Assembly: GCF_036669915.1 (NCBI RefSeq)
Contig: NC_089315.1
Span: forward strand, 15,956,003 to 16,020,002
Length of the DNA stretch: 64,000 bases
Reading direction: 5' to 3'
From: Pocillopora verrucosa
Taxonomy: Eukaryota; Cnidaria; Anthozoa; Scleractinia; Pocilloporidae
Shown here: one piece after another, positions 11,681 through 23,665 of the stretch
Numbering within the stretch: position 1 is the first letter of the stretch
Layout: each line of letters starts with the position of its first letter
Notes under the pieces: generated by a model
Database searches by the model: none
Seen by the model: the letters and a program-made list of their open reading frames with translations, nothing else
Told to the model about the DNA's origin: nothing
Made by a program: the position numbers and the translations under genes

Positions 11681-11952
11681 TGGCTCCCAATTTGCGCTTT
11701 CTCTCCAGTTGCACTACACTGTACAAGTGTACGAGCTTAATAAAAACAACGGTAAAGCTATAAAAGTACATGTACAAGTCTTGCAAGAGAGAGTGAGATA
11801 TTCTTGACATTTCTCCTTCCTTTCCACTCCGATTCTGTATTGGGCCTTTTCATTCCGCTTTGCTCCTTCTCGCAACCTGAAGAACAAATAGATTAGACGT
11901 CTAGTTTCTTTCTACCGACGTCTAGTTTCTTTCTCAAATTGTCATAGTTTTG

Positions 11953-12111
11953 ATTAATTGGTAACAGGACTTCGTGTCGTCCAATTCTGTCTGTAATCAT
12001 ACTCGTGATTAACAAATCGGACTCCCGTTTCACGGTCGTCCAATTTTGACAATCACTTGTGTGATTCCAGATTAAACTGGACTCCGCTCAGTCCTATTAC
12101 CATTATTAATA
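11953..12111. mobile_element. MITE-like element with terminal inverted repeats
   Basis: The left end ATTAATTGGTAACAGGACT mirrors the right end AGTCCTATTACCATTATTAA. Internally GTCGTCCAATTCTGTCTGTA and GTCGTCCAATTTTGACAATC are near-direct copies, interleaved with TCGGACTCCCG and TGGACTCCGCT. It has no coding capacity. Confidence 0.65.
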
Positions 12112-13420
12112 CAATGGAAGTCTTTTCGCTGTACAATTTCTACCTTTCGTCCACCGCTTGTGCATTCCTTGTTTTCTTCCCATTTAAGCCTCTTTTTTTA
12201 AAATTGTTTTAAAACTCTGAGTTATCTGGAAGAAAAGTGAAAGAGCAATGTATGAATAAAATTTTGCTGCTCAACCACAATGAAGAAATATTTGTGGATG
12301 CAAAGGCGCTCACTCAGACGGATTTACCCGAATTAAACTACATATTATACTCACCTTAACCTTTTGAACTTATCGTTGCGATATCTGAAAAAGAAAAGGA
12401 ACGCGAGAAATATATTTTATTGTTCGTCGACACTTGCCATATCTAAAGCTGCATATTGTTTTTAATTTTTCCCAAAGGACTCGGTTTCTTTTGTTCATGT
12501 AGTTTTCGTCTTTTGCACATTTGATACGTTCCTCAGATAAAGCATGTCCTTAAAGTAGAAGCCAAAAAATAAATTCCTCTGTTCGATGGTATAACATAAT
12601 ACGAGCGAACATTTTGCTCAGTACTCGGAAAAGAACTACTCAATTTTCCTGAAAAAAAAATTTCATTACCTGTGTATAGTCCTATAGAATTGCCGTTAGT
12701 CAGCGCGAGATGTATGTAACAAATTCTACTTCTACAGAATCAACGTTTCACCACAACGCGACTTCTTTCTATTCATCGTATGAAAACAAATTAGGAAACA
12801 TCTAAGAATTCTTTCGACAACATCGGTATTAACACCTACTCCTCCCCTGTAATTATACGAGGCCAATGATGATCATTATTCTGACCAAGGCAGAAGAGGC
12901 TAAGTATCGCAGTTATCATGAAGGCTTCGAGATATCATCGACAACATTTTCAAGCATTACTCATAACTAGAACAATCTAACCTGTTGCTAACGTTAACAA
13001 AATAAGCTTACATCTTTCATGTTCATATCATATCAGCGTTCATGTTCATATCCCGAACAGTTCAGGTACAACCGAGGTCTCTGCAAACAATCCCCTGTTT
13101 ACCTGAAAGACATCAGCGCAAAAGAATTTCTAATGAGTTCTGCCTCTCACAAATTTCCACACATTTTACTATACCAGGGTGAAGAAGTATCTCAAGTCAT
13201 GAGGCTTTAAGAAACTGAACGAATAAAGTAAATTAAAAACGTGGAACTGATTCCCATGACTCTACTCCAAATTTGTAGTATAACTGATGATTTTCCCCAG
13301 TTGTTTGGGCTCTTTGGATAGATCACCAATTCGTAATCTTTTGCTCACTCTCGTGGGCAAGAGCATAGCAAGGGGGGAGGGGTCCACAGGTGCCCGTGAC
13401 CCCCTCCTTTTAAAGCCTTG
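12112..13420. other. Non-coding AT-rich stretch
   Basis: I see no gene or organised repeat here. Confidence 0.45.
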
Positions 13421-13536
13421 GATCAGTCCATCAGTCAGTCAGTCAGTTGTTCAGTAATTGAGGAAGTAAGTCAGACAGTCGATCAGCCAGCCAAGTAGTC
13501 AATAAGCCAGATAGTTAAGTTAGTCAGTTAGTTAAT

Positions 13537-13798
13537 TGGCCGGTTGGCCGGTTGGCCGGTTGGCCGGTTGGCCGGTTGGCCGGTTGGCCGGTTGGCCGGT
13601 TGGCCGGTTGGCCGGTTGGCCGGTTGGCCGGTTGGCCGGTTGGCCGGTTGGCCGGTTGGCCGGTTGGCCGGTTGGCCGGTTGGCCGGTTGGCCGGTTGGC
13701 CGGTTGGCCGGTTGGCCGGTTGGCCGGTTGGCCGGTTGGCCGGTTGGCCGGTTGGCCGGTTGGCCGGTTGGCCGGTTGGCCGGTTGGCCGGTTGGCCA
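13537..13798. repeat. Pure 8-bp tandem array (GGCCGGTT)n, about 32 units
   Basis: About 260 bp repeat GGCCGGTT with no interruption until the last unit turns into CAGTCAGT. The unit length is not a multiple of three, so all three plus frames encode the same cycling octapeptide (WPVGRLAG). The complementary unit AACCGGCC also lacks stops, so all six frames are open. These open frames are a by-product of the repeat and not genes. Each unit carries one CpG inside CCGG. Confidence 0.97.
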
Positions 13799-14861
13799 GT
13801 CAGTAGGTCAGTAGATCAGTAAGTCTGTAGGCAACAAGCCAGTCAAGTCAGTACATAAGTCAGTCATTTAGTCAGTAAGTCCAGTTAGTCAGTCCAGAGC
13901 TTGTCAAACATTTTGGTGGACACCAAGTCAATCATCTAGTCAACTTTCCATTTAGCGAATGTCTCTATTAATCAATAACACTATTGCCAAGCCAGTCAGT
14001 TGGTCACTCAGCTAGGAAGTCTTTATGTCAGAAAGTCATCAAGGAGTTAGTCAGTCAATGTATCAGCCAGTTTAATAACCTCCAACAACAACACAGCTTT
14101 TTAATCTACAATGGATAGTCAATCAGTTTCTTAAAGTTAAACATTTGGTCTGTCAGTCGCTAAGTCTGCGAGAGAAATAAAAGCCATTTCAGAGAAACTG
14201 TCAGTCAGTCTGTCAATTAGATGAGCACTGATGATGTTGTTTTCACATTGTTGTCCTGAGGTAAGGGGGGAGCAAAAAGCTGATATTAAAAGATATGTAT
14301 TCTCTTACTCTTTCCTTCTCCCACTTTCTTTTTCATTGCTATGGTCAGCCATCTACTATGATTGCTTAAGTTCAATTATTTGCTGCAGGATTTTTAAAGT
14401 TTTTAGTGACTCACAACAATTGCTTACTTTGGGGTGGCATACATGTACATCTATATCTACAAATGATAACAATTAATTGTTGGCAGCAAAACACAGATGT
14501 TAAAAATGCTGTAGAATCTTGTTTTGGTGGGGAAACTTAACCTTTGCACTGGGTTGCCTTATGCTGTAAAAATTTCAGTCACACCACAATTTGCAATTCA
14601 TATCCAAGAGTAGAATGAACTAAAAGGGAGCTATACTCCCTTCATATTGATTGTCAGGTAGACTGACATTGGTCATTCAATCAGACAGTCACACCATTAA
14701 ATATTCAGTGAGTCAGTCTGTCAGCCAATGAGTTTGACAGTCAGACATTTAGTCTTCATTCATACAGTCAGTCTGTGCGTCAATCAGTCATCAGTTAGTC
14801 ACACAGTAAGTCAGTCAGTCAGTCATTTAGTCTTGCTATCATACAGTCAGTAAGTCAGTTA

Positions 14862-15315
14862 GGGCCTTTCTGCACTGGTAGACAAAACTAAAATTGTCCT
14901 GACAAAATAAAAAGACAAATTTTTTCATGAAAAATTTTTGTTTTGTCTGTCCATCTGCATTAAAAATTTCAAAGCTGTCAAATTCTGTCAGCACCTGATC
15001 TGTTCATAAGACCAGCCATCGTAGCTTGCCAAAGGATTCCACCTTTAATTTCCAGGATTTATCCAAAGTCTTTTAAACATTTTAGAGTCCCTGAGTTTTG
15101 GAACATAAGACAATTTTTGCCTTTCTAGTAAACTGATTTCAGTTTAATTGCACTCTGGTTGTAACAAATGATTGAGAAGTTTATCACTATTTTGTTTATT
15201 TAGTTGATTTTGTCCAGTTTTACCAAGTCATGACAAACCATCCGCACTTGTAAATGTTGGGAATGACAGAAAATTTTTCTAAATAAACAACTTTTTCATC
15301 AGTGTGGAAAGGCCC
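14862..15315. mobile_element. PIF/Harbinger-like MITE, 454 bp, with TTA target duplication
   Basis: Terminal inverted repeats GGGCCTTTCTGCACTGGT (left) and ATCAGTGTGGAAAGGCCC (right) are flanked by TTA at 14859-14861 and TTA at 15316-15318. A 3-bp TWA duplication with GGG-starting ends is the signature of PIF/Harbinger elements. There is no transposase frame, so it is non-autonomous. It sits inside the CAGT-rich region. Confidence 0.85.
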
Positions 15316-15610
15316 TTAGGCAATCAGTCAGCCATCAGTGGGTCAGTCAGTCATTTAGTTATACAACCATACATACAGTCAGTCAATCAGTCTGTGAGTC
15401 ATACAATCCATGTGTAACTCAGTCAGTCAGTCAGTCAGTCAATAGTTATTGAGTCATTAACTAAAAAATTCCAACAGTCATTCAGTTGTACAGTCAATCA
15501 ATCATAAATCATACAAAGAGTTAATCAGTAATCCAAACTTACAGTCAGTCAGCTGATCAGTAATTCCATCATAAAGTCTGTCTGCCTACAGTTGTAATAC
15601 AATCACATAG

Positions 15611-17067
15611 TCAAGAGGGTAAGTTTCTAAAGTTTTTGATAGTGCTGTAGATTTTCTAAAGCTGATGTTTCAAGTGCTAGCCCTTAATCTGAATAAATAG
15701 AAGAACTGTGGGTTGTGTTGTTTCTACACAGAAAAATTGGAGCCACACTTTTTGTGGGAACATGGTGTCATTTGTTGACTGAATTACTGACAGGTAGACC
15801 AACTTTGTGTTTAGATTAATAATAAGCACATAGACTATAACTGATCTATTTCTGTAGTGAAGGACATTGGAGAAATCTGACAGAATTTCCAGTCTCACTA
15901 ACATTTGCAATCAAATTAACCTTGTCGTGTTACACCCATTTATCATTATTAATGTGGTCTTTCATGGGAAATCATAGTTCATTGTGAAAGGACATCACTA
16001 CATACGATAATTTGACCACTTGTTAATCTATCAATTTTCACTCAGAGGTACATGTTGATTGCATCTTTGTACTGTCCTCTGATATACTTTAATCAAGTTG
16101 ATAATACTGAAGGAAGTAAAATAACCATACTGATTTGTGACAGCTGACTGTCTAGTATTTGGGGATCTCATGAAAACTAAGAACACATATTCTGATTGAA
16201 AAAATTTTCTATGATTGATTATGGCATGCGACACTCTCTCTTGTACATTACAGTGGAAAGAGGCAATTTTAGTCTCCAAAATTGGAAATTTGAAAAAAAT
16301 GGAACAAGTGTAGAGCACAGTTCTCTCACTGGTTAAAAAAAATACTTTTTGCACCTGTTATCTCATTAAACTACCAAAAGCAGAATATTGCTTTATAAAG
16401 ATTAAAACTATATTCAAGCAATTATTTCATGGAGGCAAGTGTATTTTAACCCATCAGCTCCCAAGATATCACTGTCAATTCTCTCCTCCAGCTGCTACAC
16501 ATTCTATTTTAATCCACATTCAATTCAATTCAATTTTCCCGAAAATGTTCCGACACTTGATGTTGAGTTTGAGAAATCATCGGAAGTCGCTCGATCATTT
16601 TCGGAAATTCCGGTCATGAGGAGACAAAAATCTCACGCATTAGACTCTATTAAGGTTGACAGGTATAGAACATCAAGATGAGTTGACAAGGTCTTAAGTT
16701 ACCTGTCTAGAACATAGAACTGGGAGAGATATCCGTATAACCCCATACTACTCCAAAATAAAACCGCAGTCCCAAAGGCAACCGATTGTTTTGGTCATTG
16801 TTTCTTTCATCCAAGAACTGTATGCATGATGGAGTATGGGGTCAAACAGAAAGTTGTCCAGAACTGAAAACAGAAAGGGAAAGAATGTGAGAATAGTTTA
16901 CCTGAACTCTTGCAAGTTGAAGATCGCTTTTCTTTAACCACCAGTAACATGTATTCCAAGTGACACGTGGGGGCATAAACATTCACCATTTCCAGCGTTT
17001 TCGAACCACTTAGTAAGGGATCACAAGTCTATAAAACCATATGAGGCTAAAAGTACCAATGACGTAC
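15611..17067. other. Non-coding stretch with a family-B repeat fragment
   Basis: 16443-16510 (TTTTAACCCATCAGCTCCCA) resembles the ends of the repeats at 19046 and 50708. A minus-strand frame at about 16905-16990 ends in a strong donor (GAGTTCAG|GTAAAC) and could be an exon, but it has no recognised domain. Confidence 0.4.
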
Positions 17068-17130
17068 AGGTTCTGGACACAAACTACAGCCAATCTTGCT
17101 TCCAGCGTCATTTTTCGCATCAGCCGCCAT
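17068..17130 (-). CDS. Candidate first coding exon (MAADAKND...)
   Basis: On the minus strand ATGGCGGCTG in good context (GAGAACAACATGG) follows a CpG-rich stretch with CGCGCGATATCGCGCG near 17185-17205. It opens the frame MAADAKNDAGSKIGCSLCPE. A donor-like CCT|GTACGT ends the segment. Promoter-like composition plus start plus donor suggest the 5' end of a minus-strand gene. No second exon was linked. Confidence 0.3.
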
Positions 17131-19819
17131 GTTGTTCTCTTTCATTTTTTTCCAGTCCTCGTCCGTCACGGTGAATTTCGCGGCAACGCGCGATATCGCG
17201 CGAATTTTGAGGTATCCCACGCTACGTGTCTAATTTTACTTTATTTAGGAAAACAATCACATAAACGTTCGGTCAGGGTGTTATAGACTTTCTAGTGTTA
17301 TCTTCATTCAGTCATAACCTTGATATTAATGTTTGCAAGTCATAGGTTGGTTGTTGAAGGGTCTACACGGCTTAGGAGGTGTACTATCGGTTTGAAGATT
17401 CTGGCTCAAAGCCGCCGAACGGGGGAATCCAGCTCAGGTCTCCACCAAATATGTTACGACGCAGTGACGAGGGAAACTATTTTCTGAGAAGACCCGCGCT
17501 ACCGAGAGGCACCAAGACTCCGTTACATGCCCTTAAGTACTCTATTGGCGAGCATGTTTGGGTTAAGGGCCAACTGACTTTGGAGGATTAAACCTCTAAA
17601 TTAGAGAACTGACTCAAATACTTTCATGTAAGTTGTGGACTGAATTAAACAACAAAATACTATATATTTTCCAAACAAAAAGCCATTCTTTGAAAGCCAA
17701 AATCAAAACAGGAACTTTGGTGTCGGTCCGAACCAAGGTCAGTACACAAACCCAGATAAGACTGACCACCCGGAGGGAAGTCATGATCAATGTTTGATAG
17801 ATAAGCTGTAGAAACCGCCCCTCAAAGGTACAAACTACATTTTCGGTCCTGCGAACACTTGGCATGCGACTTACATAAGGACCACACAATAATCAGTTAA
17901 ATTTAAACGGTTTGAAAAGAAATCACAATTAAGTGAAAAACATCTCCAATTTAGGTAAGAAAATAGTCAGACAACGAGACAAAACAGACGACAAGCAGGA
18001 AACTCTAGGTGCGGGCTTCGATTATCACAATGGTAACCTTAAAAAAAACATAAACACATCAAAATACTTCACAACAACCAAATATTGAAAGAGGTCAACA
18101 TTTCAGAACACGTCTTATCGTTATACTCTCTCTGTCTCTGGATAACAATTGTAGTACCTCCAACTCGAAATTATTATAGTTTTTATAGGAACTGTGGTGC
18201 TGCGTCAGTGGGGGTTTTCGAGTGCTACCCCTTCGTGTTCGCTCTGACGAACGGCTAACGCTCCAAACGTCAGCTTTAGAGACTTTTTACGGTGGCCAAT
18301 TTACATCATCAACTCAGTTGATGAAGCTAAATCATTTTTGGGTTGTTAAACTGTTTTCAGTTTTCCCTCTCAGTAGTTTTACAAGCCAGTAAAGCTGGAG
18401 CTCAAATGAATCGAACCCAGGTTTAATAACCAAGTCTTTAATATCGAGGAAATAAATGTATGTCGGCGAAAACTTCCAAAGTGCTTTTGGTTTACCCCGA
18501 CAGAGACTTTTTTCTTAAATCACTCAGTACCTTTTATTTTTTTTTTCCGTTTTTACGATTCGAACTGACGCCAGCTTTCATGACGCTCGACGGTGATCTC
18601 GACTTGTTCCAATTAAGCCGGTTTCGGTTAGGTCGAACAATGGGAATGGCACGGCGTGGCGTGAACAAGAAACAAGATATCAACGTTGTAAGCCTAGTGT
18701 AACAAACCACAATGTTGCAATCTTGTTGGTGTAGGCAACATAATCCAATCACTCCCAAGTCTGCATGTTAAGGCTATAGCTTGCGCTTGTATTGTTTGGT
18801 TCTCTATTATTCTTCTTTATTGCTATCATTCGATCGTAGACAGCAAAAGCAAAAAGCATTTTTCTATGAAAGGCTGCAAAGAAAATCGTACATGTCACGA
18901 ATATAAGCCCCTTGGTAATGAAACAGTTTCGTCATAGCGACAAAATCGTTTAAAGTATGTACGCAACAAACGGAAATATCTAGCATGTTCGCAACAGTTT
19001 AAAGACCACGGTCAAGAGCTGGTTAACGCAATTAACACAAGCTATTTAACCCTTTCTCTCCCAAGATCTCATTAGTAATTCTCCTTACTGTCAGAGATAC
19101 AATTCCCTTTGTGTCAATTCGAAGAATTTGTTATCGGATCAACTAATAATCCCCTAATTGATGTTTTTCTTTATTCTCATCACTTGTCTGCTTGGTATTA
19201 TTACTGATATCGTGAGGAGAAATTTCGTTCGGGTCAGTCATAGCATTAAAAGGTGAAAGCCGTTGGGCCTACGTAAGAAAAAGCGCCCGAAATGTGAAAC
19301 AAAGAAGAAGATTAACACAAATATTTTTTAATTTCATTTCAACCCATTAAGGTTATTTCTGTTTTTATTTTATTTTATTTTTTATCCTAAGTTGGACACT
19401 TTTTATTCTGAAAGGTTTATCGTCCGATAACTATTGTTGGGGTAGCCTACAAAAAGGGAAAAAAAATTTCGATTACAGGAAACAATCAATGGATTCCGTC
19501 TAAATTCGTTGTCATTTTTGCTTGCTTTTCACTAAGAACTAACTTACACAGCGGAATTCAATTGGAATCATTTTTCGTTTTTTTTGATGTGATTTGAAGG
19601 TTGATGTTGTTTGGTAATAGTAACGCTACTGCAAACTACAACATACGTTCTCAGTAGGAGCCAATTACACAGATTTACAATGTACGTCTTATCAGTAAAA
19701 CTACGTAACAGTTACTTTAGAGTATGGTTAAATAGTTTAGATCACATGACGTATGTAGCACCATACTTTGGGAGTTGCCACGTCCCCTTTCCCTCCATTT
19801 CTTATCCGTGAAGTCAGCA
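17131..19819. other. Non-coding stretch with repeats
   Basis: It contains a family-A copy at 18189-18341 and a family-B copy at about 19046-19260 (starts TTAACCCTTTCTCTCCCAAG). AATAAA in minus sense at 19402-19407 could serve the deiodinase transcript. A 70-codon plus frame at 17379-17591 has no recognised domain. Confidence 0.45.
18189..18341 (+). repeat. Interspersed repeat family A, copy 2
   Basis: It has the head GCTCTGACGAACGGCTAACG and middle AACTCAGTTGATGAAG. It is preceded by a tail piece in inverted orientation (AACTGTGGTGCTGCGTCAGT), so two ends meet head to tail. Confidence 0.7.
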
Positions 19820-19890
19820 TTTTCATCTTCGAGCCACAGGGACCCACAATTTGAGCAGGCTTACCCCTGAGGCTGTCATTCGTGAAACGT
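19820..19890 (-). promoter_or_regulatory. SECIS-like element of the first deiodinase gene
   Basis: It lies 179 nt after the stop codon, in transcript sense. The order is helix I (TTTCA/TGAAA), quartet TGAC (19875-19878) against CGAA (19828-19831), then a 10-position helix AGCCTCAGGG/CCCTGTGGCT with one mismatch, then unpaired AA at 19861-19862 in the apical loop. This matches the eukaryotic SECIS plan (UGAN, roughly 12 nt, AA, NGAN) that directs Sec insertion at UGA. Confidence 0.75.
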
Positions 19891-20056
19891 TGACAGGGTC
19901 AGACGAGAAACATAGGACACAGATTACATAAGTCATGTGACTGAACTAAAAAACCCGGTCTCGGGAGAACACGAACGTTTAAAAGTGCGACAATGTTTAA
20001 AAGTGTTTCTTTTGTTTGTTCGTTTTTTAACAGTTAATAACCGAATTAACAGCACT

Positions 20057-21506
20057 CTACAGTCTCGCTTTGTACTTCTCCAGCCAGCTTTGCACCTCTG
20101 TTATTTTGTAATTGTACGGACCCGTTCCCCCTTCGTATACTATTTTTCCATCTTGTATAATGAAGAGTCTCTCAGGCCACGCGCCATAAGCTTTCGAAGC
20201 TTCGTTCTCAAACGCATCGACCATGATTGGAACAGAGCATCGACTTGATTTTTTCAACATTTCCGCCGCAGCAAGACGATCTTCTAAACTCTGGTGTTGA
20301 GGGATTTCGACATTATTCTGTGGGAATAGAGAAAAAAATATCACCGGAAATCAAGCCTACACTAGGTTTTATTTGAATGGCATCACAACATGATTCAGTA
20401 AACAATTACAAAAGTTAGAATGACAAATCAACGCTACTTTCTCCTTAAGGCTTTGAGTGAGCTGGTTTTACAATTCTGTGATTCGTTTGACCTCGACCGA
20501 GTCTTCCTCGGCTTTATCGGTTGATCGCTTCATCGTAAAATTATGCATGCAACAGAAATTAAAGTATCTCATTACTATTCTACAAACTGACTTAATCACG
20601 TGTTTTGGTTTGATTGCCTCGGGCATATGAGCATTACGTTTTATTTTTTCGATAAATGATGATTACATAAAAGCTATTCAAGTCCTGTCATCCTGAAATT
20701 CTTTCCCTCGAGGAAGGGAATCCGACCATAACGTAAAGTTGGCGAACCGAACTTTCGAAAATGTTTTCAATCAAATCAGTGACTGTTTATGCACACAGGA
20801 AAACAAAAATATTCCTGAATTATGAAACTTTCTAGAGAGCTATTCTTTTTCTGCTGAAGTAGCGGCTTGTCAATAATCAATGAGGTTGAATATTAGAAAT
20901 GGCTGGATATTCAAGATGAGTCGTAAGAACCTGAAAAACAGGTGCGCTACAAAAGAGGAACGCATCAACTTTTACTCCTTAAGTAAACTACTGCATAAAC
21001 ACGCGATCAAAAAACAAATACAAACTTACATTCCAGCGCCAGCCATCGGTTGGATGAGCCTCGAGGATGTAAACAGTAAGGAAATCCACTTCGTCGTCAT
21101 AATCATGAACAACTTTGGCGAAGTTGTTCAGAAAGTTAATGAAAAATGGGGGTCAGCTACAGCTGCCAAAATTCAGAACCAGTGGGCGCGTGCCTTTAGC
21201 GAAATCCAGTAGCCTGCACTCTTTACCATCAGTTGAAATAAGCCGGCAATTTGGTGCTAGATTACCCAAGCGGGCTGTCTTGTTCACATCTCCTAACATT
21301 ATCTTTAAGACGCATCCGAGCATTTTCTTTCCGCCGTATTCATCCCAAAAATTTTGGTAAGGTACCAGAAGATTGCGCTCTTCGAATTTCTGGATGCGTT
21401 CTTTGACATAGGGAATGGAGGAGCCGATTCTCAACAATATGACCAGAATTGTGGCATGTAGAGCTGTTAAGCTCAGCAAGATGTTATGGCCCAACTCGGC
21501 CAACAT
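20057..21506 (-). CDS. Iodothyronine deiodinase, selenoprotein, paralogue 1
   Basis: Two exons, 21030-21506 and 20057-20317, join in phase 0 (donor TGGAAT|GTAAGT, acceptor TTCCCACAG) to give 245 residues including Sec. The start is the first ATG after an in-frame stop at 21522. A hydrophobic N-terminal segment (about residues 9-27) is the membrane anchor. The thioredoxin-fold active site reads LVLNFGSCS-U-PPFFINF, with Sec118 encoded by TGA at 21153-21155. Family blocks EAHPTDGWRWN, QHQSLEDRLAAA and YGAWPERLFIIQDGKIVYEG follow. Deiodinases reductively remove iodine from iodothyronines using the Sec selenol; the cnidarian substrate is not established. A SECIS-like hairpin follows at 19820-19890. 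A paralogue in the same orientation starts at 32728. The catalytic UGA would be misread as a stop by ordinary gene prediction. Confidence 0.93.
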
Positions 21507-23534
21507 TTTCACGTTGGCGCGTTAAAAGCCGTCTTCGCTCTGAAGTTGCAGACTCAACAGAAGCGATAAGAGTGATTCCCAATGACCGCAGTGAACCCTA
21601 GAAAATGATTGAACAATCAGCATTTTTGGGATGTTTGTCATCAATTTTCGCGTTGAATGTTTGAACTATCGCTGTGGGAGTCACGGAATATTCGGGTTTC
21701 CTTTCCTCAAGATGAAACACTTTTTACAACTATCAACAAAGCAAAAATTGGATTTGAAAGTCTCCGCAGGACAGTTACATCTCAGCGGGAACAGAGTTAA
21801 TTTCTGGCCGCGTTGTACAGCCAGAGGGTCATATCTATCGTATTTCTAACTATTAGTGTAGGGCGTTGTTTTCAAGTGGTGTCTTTAAGCTGAGGGACTT
21901 AACCGGTCAAAACCGTTACATCAACTATAATCCAATCCACAGATTTTACCTCTCCATTTAGTGATTCCCGTTAAAAGACATTTTGAAAATTAGGAATAAG
22001 TATTACAACCTTCAGCTTAATTAGATTCACCTCTTGAGGAAAATGTGACAACGACTCATACTGACGTCAATTCTGATAAAGTGCAACAGACCTGAAGATT
22101 TGAAGAGGTCGAACCGTCCTAACTTCGATGATAAAACGACAAAAATCAGTGATTTTATACATGACTACTCATTTAACTGCTCGAATGTATTGTTAATTAA
22201 GTTGTTTAGACGAACGTATTGAATGTTTAAGAGTAAGCTGCTAAGTAATGAACTCATCGTTTAACGTAACAAAGCATCAATATAGTACAGCAATTCATCT
22301 CGGCCTACGCGAAGAGAAAGGTTTGATGCATCTTCTTTGACTTGGGTCATCATAAAACTAAATGAGCAAATTCGTGATTGAAGAGGGTATAACAATGGAT
22401 CGTAAACAATAACCACAGAACAAAGGAATCGTGCATTAAGCAGACAAACGATCTTTAACAGTTCAGTCTGTTTGACTCAAACACAGTATATGACTTTGAA
22501 CACTTTAAAGGGTTCGTCAACGGACACTCATCTTGGCGCATAATTGAAAATTCGCGGTTTCAGCCAAAGAAACGACTATGTACAACATTCCAGGTAAGTT
22601 TATTTTGTTTATAATCGAGAATATTCCTCGGAATTTAGTGCGACAGAATAAGAATTATCGGCATATGCCATATATTTCCTCTAACACAAATATGAAGGTC
22701 ACACCGTTTGTGTGACCTCAAACATCGAGTTCTCTTTTTAAATGAGAAGAAAACAAGTCACAACTATGCTGCTAAAATGTTTACACTTACATATCAACTC
22801 TGAATTATGAAAATTAGACGTTCAGAAAGTTGAACATATATTTTCCCTGTTTCCCGGAGGAAATAAATGGGATCAAAATGGACACATTCTCAAAATAACT
22901 CAACCCTTACGTTTCCACAAAACCAACTGACAGAGGATGTGAAGCAGAAAGGTCAAATTTCAACTGTAATGCAATAAAAGTATTAAACAGCTCTGAAGGG
23001 AAGAGTAAAAGCGACTTTTCCGCAATTTTCTCATCGACTTGATCGACACATTTATTTAGTTTTAAAGCGACAACAATTTCAACAGGGCTTAAACAACTAG
23101 TGATCTCAGGATAGCAACCCCCGGCTGAAATTGCCACTAGGCCGGTAAAATGGAGCATTTTTGTGGTAAGGGGGCTATGTAACCATAGACTTTGAACATA
23201 ACATTGCGGATGGCAACAAAATAGATCAGGCAACGATATGGTGCAAAAAATTCTCAAGTAAGACCTTTTTTGATGCAAAAAGATATAGAGCATTAAGATA
23301 GCCGAATGGTTATGTCTAACTGTCTCCTGAAGTGTTGTTAGAAACAACGGAATGAAGGTAAAGAATTTTAAAGGTTGCTAATGTCAGATCGGAAATTTCC
23401 ATCGATGTTCGTCACTAAGTGGACACAGACATACCCACATAATGAATAAAAGCTAATGAATCATTAATCAATCTATGAGGTATATAAGTAAAAACGACTG
23501 GGTAACCTGTTCTCTCCTTGTTAAGGAACAAAGG

Positions 23535-23665
23535 CAACTGTGGTACTGCTTCGCTGGGAGAGTATAACAGGGTAATATAGTGATATCAACTGAGTTGAAA
23601 ACGTAAATTGGCCACCGTATAGAGTATAAAGGCTGACGTTTTGAGCGTTAGCCTTTCGTCAGAGC
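23535..23665 (-). repeat. Interspersed repeat family A, copy 3 (reverse)
   Basis: On the minus strand it reads GCTCTGACGAAAGGCTAACG, then AACTCAGTTGATATCA and a tail ending in CAGTACCACAGTT. It matches copies 1 and 6 over most of its length. Confidence 0.75.

Larger units (their letters stand above)
13421..15610. repeat. Degenerate CAGT/AGTC-rich minisatellite region
   Basis: Runs such as AGTCAGTCAGTCAGT recur irregularly (13431-13450, 13800-13890, 14690-14860, 15330-15580), mixed with CATTTAGT and CATACAGT variants. The pure 8-bp array and the Harbinger-like MITE both lie inside it. It has the look of an old, diverged tetranucleotide-derived satellite. Confidence 0.7.

Noticed and set aside
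13536..13822. Three overlapping long open frames encoding WPVGRLAG repeats
   Set aside because: They arise only because the 8-bp repeat has no stop codon in any frame; the peptide is the same in all frames.
20880..21360. Plus-strand open frames of 81-110 codons
   Set aside because: They are antisense to deiodinase 1 exon 1 and its intron; the minus-strand reading carries the conserved motifs.
22907..23347. 146-codon minus-strand open frame
   Set aside because: It has no recognised domain, no signal or heptad pattern, no supporting splice sites, and lies in repeat-containing intergenic sequence; length alone is not enough in 64 kb.
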